64,000 nucleotides of DNA from Apostichopus japonicus. Taxonomy: Eukaryota > Echinodermata > Holothuroidea > Aspidochirotida > Stichopodidae. Both the position numbers and the translations under genes were made by a program. The first letter of the stretch is position 1; each line of letters opens with the position of its first letter. Positions 25,601-36,500 of this stretch are shown here, one piece after another. The stretch is from contig NC_092578.1 of the NCBI RefSeq assembly GCF_037975245.1, positions 10,520,359-10,584,358 on the forward strand. Reading direction: 5' to 3'. The notes below the pieces were generated by a model. The model was not told the origin of the DNA. It searched no databases and saw nothing but the letters and a program-made list of their open reading frames with translations.

Positions 25601-27504
25601 TATTCACATATAAGTATTCTTTTGTGAATCTTCATACCTACTGTACATTGCACTCAGTTTATTCATCATTTTAGTGCGGATAAGGAAGATAATTTGTTAA
25701 TTTGTAAGTTCGTTCTAATTTACCCTGTAGAGAAATCCCAAGAGGTGAAAGATGATAAAGAAGACAAAAAGAAAATGCTGAGGTTGGAGGACAGATTTCT
25801 CTTCACAGATGTCCTTTATCCTACTCTTCAAGATCTTAGGGTGATCCTTCCTGATCCAGATCTTCCAAACAACAGTGCAAATGTAGAAGGTATGATCATG
25901 TTTGTTCCAAACATTTAGTTTTATGAACATTGAAGAGATGACATCTGTTATGATTGTGGTGCATTTGTTATTAATTTACGAGTGAACAGGAACACAGGAA
26001 ACTGAAGATCAAACGTACAGTTCTGTCCAAACCATTACAGGCTACAGGATTTTACTTATTTACTTCGCTCCTCGCTTACCTGTCTCCTCACAACCTTAGC
26101 ACCTCATTCTACCGTGCCTATAAAGTCCTGGTAAAATAATAACACTGTGCGCCCTCTATGACCGAACCCCCCCCTCGGTCACTCCTCACTACTCATTCTA
26201 CCATTAAAAGTGTCTTCACGTGAATTTCTTGTGGATATATTTCCCTTGGATTTCGTCTTGGTTTTCTTTAGCGATCTTTGGAAGTTTCTTTCCTCGGATT
26301 CTTAGGAGTATTGCAGTCCTTTCCAGCCCGATAAGTATCCTTTTTTGTTGAAAGGGAGGGTTTTGGGGACTGTTTTTATTCCTAGTGCGTTTCCGCCCTT
26401 AGGTTTTTTGCGGGGGTAGCAGTTCCGCGAACTGCCTAGGTTTCCCGCCATTTTCCCTTCCCCACGCTATAGGCGTGTCGTTGTATTTTCATGTTCATAG
26501 CATGTCTACATTGTATTTCTATTCACGATTCCTTCTTCTATATTTCGCTCTCTCATGTTCTTTTTCAGCTTGTGTTGATTTTGTTAGGCCACTTCGTAGC
26601 GTTTTTCGTATTTTGCCGTTGCTAGGTTACGCTACGTACCTCTACTCACCGTTATGTACCTCCCGTTATCTCCCGTTCTCTTGTTAGTTTGCATTTTTCC
26701 GTAAGCTTAAGAGTTAGTCTTTCCTTAATTCGAGCGTTTTAGTTTGTCTCGTAACCAGCTAAAGCTTTTTAACTACTCGATGTTTCGGCCAGGCAGAACC
26801 TGGGTCGAACACGATTTGTGTCCTAAGTGTAGAACCTACACCAGACGGGACCCACGCCTGGTCTGCATAAATTTTTCGCCAGCCCAGTGGCACTAGATAG
26901 ACCAGTGGCTTACGAGTCTAAGAAGCAAGCTTTAGGGCAGGCTGGACTTGATTCCTTAGGCCATCGGTGCCCCAGAAAAAGATATAGGAGAGACAAGAGA
27001 GAGAGAGAGAGGAGGAGGGAGAAGTGGTGAGAGAGGTGGAGGAAAGTGGCCAGGAGAGGGCCGAAGGAGAGGTGGAGAGAGAGAGAAAGAGTACCCCTAA
27101 CGGTCCCGGCGACGTCCGGTTGATTACGGCCAGAGGGAAGGGCAGGAGCAAGGCTCCCGCCAAGAAAAGACCTCTTGAGAAGAGGCACGGCTCGGCCGGG
27201 CTAGAGGCAACGTCTCAGTCCGGGTCGCAGCAAAGAGTACCCCTAACGGTCCCGGCGACGTCCGGTTGATTACGGCCAGAGGGAAGGGCAGGAGCAAGGC
27301 TCCCGCCAAGAAAAGACCTCTTGAGAAGAGGCACGGCTCGGCCGGGCTAGAGGCAACGTCTCAGTCCGGGTCGCAGCAAGAGAGACCCATGGAGCGCGGG
27401 CTACAGGCCACGGAGAGCTCGGGTCCGAGAGAGAGAGTACGACCGAGGGGTCGCTGAAACGGAGCCGGTCCCATAGCAGGCTCCGGGAGCCCGGGTCCGG
27501 CGAG

Positions 27505-27535
<31 letters not shown>

Positions 27536-30500
27536 CCGGAAAGGACAGAATGTCCGGGTCGAGGAGTACCGGCGTGGTGGTACCCGGCGTGGTACGCACA
27601 CAGAGACGGGCTCCGGGAGCCTGGGTCCGGCGAGGCCCCGGGTCCGGCGAGACCCCGGGTCCGGCGAGACTCGAAGGGAAGGCAGAACCGAGGTTTCACT
27701 CCAGATCCGAGACCGCCCCCGGAGCCGGGAACCAGAGCTATACAATCAACTGCTGGGTCCTCAGAGATTGGCTCCGGAGGGCCCGGGCCCGACGAGAACA
27801 GGGGCGCAGGGGCAGAAGCCCGGTCCGCAGATCTCCAAACGGGATCCAAAACTGGTCCCGAAGTCGGGAGCCTACGAGAGTAACAACATTTACAACTGCG
27901 ACATTTACAATAACATTTACAACTACAACAACATTTACAACGAGATTAACAACTGCTAGGCCCCCAGAACGGGGTAGCAGGTGCAGAAGCCCGGCCCGCA
28001 GACCCCCTAACCGGAGCCGCGGCCGGTCCTGAGGCCGGGAACCGATGAGATTACCAATGCCGGGCCCCCAGAACGGGGTAGCAGGGGCAAGCGCCCAATC
28101 CGAAAAGAGAACCAGCCCCGAGCCAGGTTCCCACGGCAAAGGGAGAAATACCTATCCCCAGACACCGAACACAGACATCGGTGCCGAGGAGCGATCGCAA
28201 CCCCTAGATTTCGGGGTTACAGAGGACGGTTACTCCCGCTTCCCAGAATAGGGGGAGCGTCCCCCCCCCCCCCCCCGGAACTAGCAGCTTGAGCGGCGAC
28301 GACAGGTTCGAATCATTTGCGGGAAAACACCGCTACCACTACACATCCCAAATGTGTGTTTATTTATCGAGTACCTGCAGACACTCAGGGGTCATATTCT
28401 CCTCGCTAATTATACTCCTCTCTAATCATAATTCATCGCCATTTGCCTAGGTTAAAATCTTACTTGTGTTTAAAAACACTGTCGTTTAAAACACTGGTGA
28501 ACCCACTTCCAGAACATGTTAAAATGCGTAAGACTGAGGGGTTTCAAATCGGTTCTCATGACGTACAGTATTCCGTTTACTTTAAAACCTTGGCAAACTG
28601 CTAGGAAGAGAACTTTCTCGAGACTTGGCAAAGTGCCAGGAAACATAACGCTCATAGATCCTTGGCAAACTGCCAGAAAAAAAAAAAAAAAAAGGTACAA
28701 CGTGGCACATTTGTTAAGAGAGGAGGGGGGGCCAAGCAGCCACCTGGCTTGACACGTGTAAGCTCAACTTTTACCGCAACGAGCTATCGACTACGTGAGC
28801 GATCCTATGGAATAAGCCTTTCTTCCTATTTCTTTGGTGAATTACCAAGACAAACGCGTTAGTAAGTTGAAAAAGTGGTAGGATACAACCCCAGCAAGTT
28901 ACAAGCGCTAACACGCTCCGAACATACAGCATGCGCTTCATGAGCAATGTTCGATGTTCCGACATCTTAAGCAGAGTTGCATTTCGTAGCACCTGATGGC
29001 CTAGTCTTGACTAGCCTAGGCGCTAGGTGGTTTCAATAGGAAGCTGGAAACCTTTACTGCACTACGAAATGGACACATCTCGACAGGAAGAGATTTGAGA
29101 AGTAACGGGTACGTTATCATAACATTCAATACGTGTTTATTACGTTAAATGTGGTGTTGATAAAACGTTGACATAAGATGTCTATGAGATATTACGTTAT
29201 ATTAATGTTATATTAATGTCTTAACGGAAATTGTTTTGAAATAATAGCCCCTAAAGGGTTTCGGTAACATATTTCTTACACCTCTAATAACGCTATCATA
29301 GCAAAAGACTAAACATTTAGTAACGCCTTTGTGTTTGCTGAGTAACTCCCTGGACTCCGTTAAACAGCCAGGATTTATGAGGTGGAATTTCCACAAACCC
29401 ACCCTACACATCCTCTGTTGGGAGTTTGTTCCTGGTGAGTAGGGCTGTAGCTTAGTTAGCTCAGTGGTTAAACCCGGTGCCTTCCAATCAAAAGGTCCCC
29501 GGTTCAAGTCACCCCAAGATTAATGTATGTTGTCCAGTTACAGAGCTGTTGACAATTCATAGTCATGGACATTAAATATGAATGTACGAGACTGACTTTG
29601 GTCAGCTTGCGGCTTTGATAAGCCAATGAGGCTTCTTCACAAGTTCCTACTTGCAGGATGATCTAAATTACATACACAAATACATACATATACTGTAGTT
29701 GTAAACTGTAGTTGTAAAAGCCACATAGCAGCTGTAGCATTGATTAAGACTCTGATGAAGCAAACTATCCATTCAGTACTCAATTTTTGGAGAGCACTGT
29801 GGTCAAGCAGTGTAGGCAGTGTACTGGTGATCTAAGGCTTGCAGGTTTTAGTCCTGGCCAGATCATTCTGTTGTTTCCTTGGGCAAGGCACTTTATCTCC
29901 ATTGCGTCTTTCCATCCAGGAGGGATTTCTCTCTGTTTAACAGGTTATTTTTGAGAAGGGTAATATTGCTAGCGCCTCTGGCTTCGTTATCGATAGATAG
30001 GCCGGCGCAGTTCAACCCTCAATATTATTATTAATATTATTTTTCATGGAAAGAACCTCCATGAAACCTCCCTACAGGGTACAGCTTAGGTCTACATCAT
30101 CAAGGCAGTACTTTTCTTCAGAGGTTTTCTGATTGCAACTGGTTGATAACTAAAGGGGTCATCAGCGGTACTGTGGTACTGCAAGCAGTACTGCGAGTGC
30201 TGCTGTATTGCAGGCGCTAACAAGGTCATCATACAGGCCACTGTCCTTGACTTCTTTAGCAGCATATACAGAGAAACCACTTTCCTGCACCACAGTGGCG
30301 TCAGCAGGGCAAAGGATCGGCCTCAACACCCTATTTGCAAAGATAACCAGGTTTCATGTACTTCCGCCTCGCTCTCAGGACTGTGGGGTTGGGGCTCTCT
30401 GGAGCCCGCCCAAGTACAGGGCACTTTGATCACCATCCTCTCAGACAACACGATGGTGGTGGCATACTGCACAGTAGCTACATCAATAGACAGGGTGGCA

Positions 30501-33500
30501 CCAGGGCAGAGAGACTGTGCCGTCTGGCATGGGAGACCCTCACCACAGCTGCAGAATCTGGCACGGCCCTATGGGTCTCCCATATAGCCAGAAAGGAGAG
30601 TGTGAGGGCCGATGCTCTGCCCAGGGGACAACTCGACCCCGACGAGCGAACCCTTCGCAAGGAATATGCGGTAGGTTTTTCCACATGTTCGGCATACCTC
30701 TGATAGACCTGCTTACGACAAAGGGCAACAATGGGCTGCCCATCTTTTGTAACAGGCGGTCCCACCTGCAGCCTTCCACATAGCGCCAGGTCCCTGCCTT
30801 GAGACGGACCAGAGGTTTAAATTCTTCCCCCCCCTTTGGCATGATCAGCCAGATACTGAGGAAGATTCGCAGCTCCAAGGGTAAATTCATCCTAGTGGCT
30901 CCCTCCGGACCCCGGGTCCCAGGCCGCAGGTCCCACACGCAGGCCCCAGACGGGGACGTCTGGTTTTCCAGACGGCTCCACGCTGGGCATTAGCCCAGAC
31001 ATTGACCAGCTCACCAAAGGCATGGCTAATCGCCGTCCACGAGTCAGACAGTTAGCCCCCTCTGCGGGGCTCTCAGCAGTGCTGCATGCCCTGGCAGGAC
31101 CGCTGTACGAATCAACGGGGAACGCTTCCCTGGCTGCTCTTACAAAGAAAACACTCTTCGTCATTGCGGTAGCGTCAGCGTGAAGGAGTTACCTCCAAGC
31201 CCTAACAACCAAACAGAACCACATCAGATTCGAGGGCCATGGGGCGAGGACGGTTCCAGACCGGCCCTTATTGCCAAGAACCGGGCCTTGACTTTCTTGC
31301 CCGGTGACATTTTCTTTCCGGAAATCAAAACCCTTTCATCAGTGGCTGAGGACAAGCGATGGTGCCCAGTCAGGGCACTGAAGTGGTACTTAAACAGGAC
31401 AGAGAAGTTGAGACAAACAACCTCCCTTTTCATCCTGCCACGACCACCTTAAACAGCAGCCGCCAAGGATACCCTATCCCGATGGCTAGTAGAGATGATC
31501 CGCCCGTTCACGATGGGGGGATACCCGGCCAAGAGATCACAACATCAGTGGGGCCTCGGCTTCCACAGCTCTCTCTGCCGGTATCCCGATACAGGACATC
31601 CTCAAGGTGGCAGCGTGGAAAACACCAACTACGTTCGTCGCCTGTTACTTACCGGACACTCTACACGCCGAGGCAGCTTTTGGTAGCTCGGCGATGCGAG
31701 GTCCGGTTGGTACTTGGTCCCACCCCTCGGGCCTCCCACCATCGGGCAGTGCCACTCGGTGCTAAGGTTGTGAGGAGACAGGTAAGCGAGGAGCGAAGTA
31801 AATATTCCAAAACTTACTGGTTTGGATATTTACGAGTGACGAGCTTACCTGTCTCCATTCCCGCCTCCCTCCCCCGAGGGGGTGGGACACAGCCGGACGG
31901 GGGAGCAGTCGTTCGACTAGGCTCACGACTCCAAGCACAACACCAGATAGACAGAGCCAACAACTACTAAGAGTCACCGGCCAGGTCTATCGGTGAGGGT
32001 AACTTTGCACCCTGTGTTTTTCATATGCGTACTCACCTAAGTTGTCTTAGGGTTAGCAAGTGTTGGGCCTTTACAGGATGAGGCTCCTTGTTAGGAAAAA
32101 GGGGTAGTTTCGCCTGCAGGGCTCAGGAGAGTGTCCCCCCCCTTACCCGCTGCGGCGGGGAGGATTACACTCTCCCTGCTAGGAAGGCATCAGTGCCTTT
32201 TGTTAAGGGCTCACCTTTGAGAAGTTTAGTCGACGGGAGTCCTTGGGGGTGGCCAGAGGATTCTGGCCACCCCTATTTCGGTGACCGTGAGGCCACTTTT
32301 AAGGAGTGGTCTCATGAGTAGTGAGGAGTGACCGAGGGGGGGGTTCGGTCATAGAGGGCGCACAGTGTTATTATTTTACCAGGACTTTATAGGCACGGTA
32401 GAATGAGGTGCTAAGGTTGTGAGGAGACAGGTAAGCTCGTCACTCGTAAATATCCAAACCAGTAAGTTTTGGAATTTCTGTTGGAAAAGAAAAAAGTTTC
32501 TTTCCAAAAAAAAAAATTATGGGAACTTTTTAAGTTGACCATTGTCCTTTAAAGGGGCATGCTACATGAACTGTACCTTCCACAGTTCCCCTTTTAAATT
32601 TGCATCTGGCAATATAGCTAGATCAAAGAAGACCTTTGCATTTAAAATTTCCAAAAGGACTTGGATTATCATACATGAAGTCTTTGTAGAGCCTTTGATT
32701 TTGTGCAGTCGCCATATTGTCATGGGAAGTTTTTTGCCAGTACCAGGGTTCTGTAGTTAACATCATATTACAACATCTTGTTTTTCCTTAGTACCTTCTT
32801 GGAGAACATCTGAACCAACAACTTGTCAATCAGCAGATGAAAGTGAGGTAAGACTCATACAAGTATTTGATCTAATCGCTCCTATGGGGGGGAGGGGGTC
32901 GCTCCTATAGGGGGATCGCTCCTGTAGAGGGTAGGGGGATGAGAAAATGTATTTTGTTGGTCAGTTGAGCCTATCTCAGCTTGCTCAGTTGCAATAGCAA
33001 AGGTTGCTATGTTAAAAGTAAATGGTCCCGAATAGCGCATCATAGGAGGTCACCCATGTTAGGGTGAACGGAAGTCCATATCTGTGGGAGGGGTAAAAAG
33101 TTGTCAGTGTTTGTGTATGTGTGTCCTTACATCTGCAATATTTCTGTCAAAAACTCCTAAATGGCTTGGGCGATTTTCATCAAACATTGTAGGAAGGTGC
33201 CTCATGGTGGTAATTTATGTCGCAAAGACTCTCAGAACGAGAATGTCAAAGTACTATCAAAATATGTGGTTACTATGGGTCATAGGTCGAACTAAACCAA
33301 AAAGCAACCTTTTGCTATAAATTCAAGGTGAAGTATAGAATTGACTTTCCAACATTTACAAGTGTAATAGATTGGTACCAGTTTAGCTATCTGGAAGGTT
33401 ACATTGGTAAATGCTGGCCTTTTAATGTGTGCTGCATACTTGCATTCTTACCTGCTACAATGTATTGGTAGTGAATGTAAAGTGCCAGCTAAAACAATCC

Positions 33501-36500
33501 TGGATGAGACCTGTTTTGTGAAACAAGTGAATCTGAGAAATGGAAACAATTTGAGCAGCACTGAGCTTGAAGCAGCTAACTGTAGCAAGAACCATGTTCA
33601 GCAACTTTCAACTACTGTACACTAGGCATTTTAAACCCACTCCAACTTGTGTCAATTACAACTAATCTTCCAGCACAGTTGTACAAAGTTTGGTAACTGT
33701 GTATAAGAACTGCTGTCTGGAACGTAATGGAATATATACTTGTCGTTTGGCTGACCTGTTTGACTAAGGCCAATCACTTTTATATTAATATCACATGAGA
33801 AAGTTTAGGTTGTGTAGTATTGAGCTTTAATTGGCTACAGTTGAGTTTTTGCTACTACTGTACTACTGTATGTGGAAGTTTACCAGTTACAGTATGTTAT
33901 TGAACCCGATTGTTGGTCCGGCACTACAACTGGTACTAAGTTGAAGTGGAATTGCTGATATGTAGAAATTGAACTCTTTGATAGCAGTTAGTAGTGTGAA
34001 TTCCCTGCTACCTGACTAGTAATGCTTATGTTTTGTAGGTGTAATACAATTCAATCCTTGCATGATCATTATCAAAGGAAGTAGTGTATTTGTTATTGAA
34101 CCAGGATATGGAGGACGAGGATTATGATAGGAGACACTCCAAAATGGAGTTGGAGGAGAAAAAGAGGAAGCGATGGGATGCACAGAGAATTCGAGAACTT
34201 CGGACTATTGAGAGAATGGAGTGGAAGGCAGTTCAGAAAGAAATGGCAAAGTGGGCACACATTGTCACCACCTACAGTCCTGAACCAAATGATAGTAAGT
34301 TTTGTAATATGTATTCCTCTTGTTTATTTAGCATTCCTAGAAGATCTGAGGTAAAAGACCAACTTTTAATTAAATGCCTTTCTGTAATTAGGATGTCTTA
34401 GCAAGACTAGTAATGTTTTAGATGTCACAGTTGACACATTGGCAGATATTACTTCCTATAAGTTAGTTCTAAACTGTTTTCATTACTCTAGCATATATAC
34501 TTTGCACAAGGTTCATTGTTGTTTTTCTACCATGCTGCTTGATCTTGTTTATATTTTGTCGTACAGTACAACCATGGCATTCCTCGTAGATAGGATACTA
34601 TCAGTGTGTGTGTGATAACAATTTGTTTTTTTTCTCTGCTAATAACTTACATTTTTGAGTTTATTGGTATAGCTATGACAAGCTTTGTATTTTCTGCTGT
34701 GTGAACTGGTTCCTCTCCTTGTTCTACTCGCTCACATATGACATGACGCTGTAATGTTATTCTTGAAGTTTTATTGCATTAAACTACTGTTAATTCTTAA
34801 TTTCTTTTAATAACAGCTAAAAAGATTGAAGTCTCAGAATCCATTCCAGTAATTGCATTTGGTGCTCTTGTCCCAAAACCCAAAAACACGTAAGTCTGGT
34901 GTGTTTGTGTTGCTGGTTTCTGTTTATTTCACTAAACGAACGATTTTCAGAACTGTTTACCATTTAATCTGTCCTATCCAACTAGGTCTGTCAGCAGTCT
35001 ACATGCTTTCCAAAGAAAAAAAGTTGAAGTAGGCTAATGATAGGCCTATACTAATGCATGATGTCTGGTCTAAGTCCATTAACAACTGATTGAAGCTATA
35101 ACTCCACTAAACATGGAAGATAACTGTGTGTTTCTTTCCCTGTTCCTTTCTTGTGTGCCACAGTAAGTTACACAACAATCCTGCCTTTGGCTTCTGAGCT
35201 GTAGCCATTGCCTTGGCTGCCAGATACCTGTTACTAGGCAAATAGTCCAAGACAACTTTAACATGCTCAGACCAATTGTCTTTACCCATCACAATGGTAC
35301 CCTGAGAAAGTATTACAACACGTAGAAACCATTCCTTCATGACACAAATTCACTGCAAAAGTGAGCGATCAGATCTTTTACCAGATTGGGCTTTTCACTC
35401 CTTAATGTTTGAAGAGCTTACAGTTTATAAACGAGTTTACATATCTCAAGTTTTTGCCTGTTTCATAACAATTTTTTCAAGTTTGAAGCAGTTTGGCTTA
35501 TCTGTCATATCTTATGGTTCAATGGTGGAACAGAAGTTTTGATATAAGTTTGAAACTTTTTCATTTTGGCGGCAGTAAGCATACGGGATAGTCAGAAGTC
35601 CTTGATATGGATATACTAAGACATTTTGTACACAAAATCAGTTTCAATGAGAATATGTCATTCTCTATCATTTCTTTGAAGAAATTTTTTAATCCTTTGA
35701 CCACAACTTTGGTTTCGATGGCGTATGTGTGTGTGCTTTTGTGACGCCCAGCTTGTTAACATGATATCTGAAGAAGGGAAGGTTAGACCAATTTCATATT
35801 TGGTGTGTAGAAGTACCACATTGAGTAAAAGAAGCTTATTGTTTTTGTGGAAGTCAAAGGTTATTGGGGTCACCAGGGGGTCAAATTGTGAAAACCTTTT
35901 AAAATAAGATATCTCAAGAAGGTAAGCCAGGCCAAGCCTCATATTTAATATGAAGGTGTATTACATTGATTTCAAGAAACCTATTGATATTGGTGGAGGT
36001 CGAAGGTCATTTGGGGACAGCAGGTCAAATCGTGGAAGCCTTATTAATATGATATTGCAAGAAGGGAACCTTGTACAAATCTCATATGTGGTTTGTAGAT
36101 GTACTGTATCAAATTTAAGGAGCCTGTTATTGCTTTTGCTGGGGGTCATAGGTCATTTGAAGTCAACTAATGCCAAATATTTACTTAGCACCCCTCTAAC
36201 CTGTCTCTCTACACTAACACACCTTCCTGAACATAATATCGCAAGGGAATCTTGGACAGATCGCATATTTGGTATGTAATTGTACCACATTGAGTACAAA
36301 AAGCCTAATGTTGTGGGTGGAGGTCAATGGTCGTTTGTGTTCACCAGGGTCCAAATTGTGAAAACCATGTTTCACACAATATTCAACAAGATCAGATGTC
36401 ATATTTAGTATGTTTATGTAACACATTTAGTACAAGAAGCCTGTTGTTGAGGTCAATGGTCATTTCAGGGCAGCCTGTGTCATAGTGAACTTATTGCTTG

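Larger units (their letters stand above)
28261..30200. other. Non-DIRS sequence replacing the expected reverse transcriptase
   Basis: A run of about 16 C at 28260 marks the end of the gag-like region. I could not find reverse transcriptase motifs on either strand up to 30200. The stretch contains a local threefold repeat of TTGGCAAACTGC/CTTGGCAAAGTGCC (28590-28680) and two SINEs. Deletion of the RT gene followed by later insertions is the simplest reading. Confidence 0.55.
26057..32475 (+). mobile_element. DIRS-type tyrosine-recombinase retrotransposon, decayed, in msl1 intron 4
   Basis: The layout is diagnostic of DIRS elements. Inverted terminal repeats of 123 bp pair without gaps (26074-26196 with 32314-32436). 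The two outer ends are non-identical (26057-26073 and 32437-32475). An internal complementary region (31758-31856) carries the complements of both outer ends joined head to head, the template used to rebuild ends from a circle. No target duplication is seen, as expected for tyrosine recombinases. Gag-like, RNase H and recombinase remnants occur in that order on the plus strand, all interrupted. A reverse transcriptase is not visible. About 28260-30200 instead holds unrelated sequence with SINEs. The element is in the same orientation as the host gene. Confidence 0.9.

Noticed and set aside
27361-27849. 162-codon minus-strand frame and overlapping GC-rich frames on both strands
   Set aside because: These arise from GC-rich, stop-poor sequence in the DIRS gag-like region and cross the A26 tract as a poly-Phe run.
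30540-30938. 132-codon minus-strand frame
   Set aside because: It is antisense to the RNase H and recombinase remnants, whose motifs are recognisable on the plus strand.
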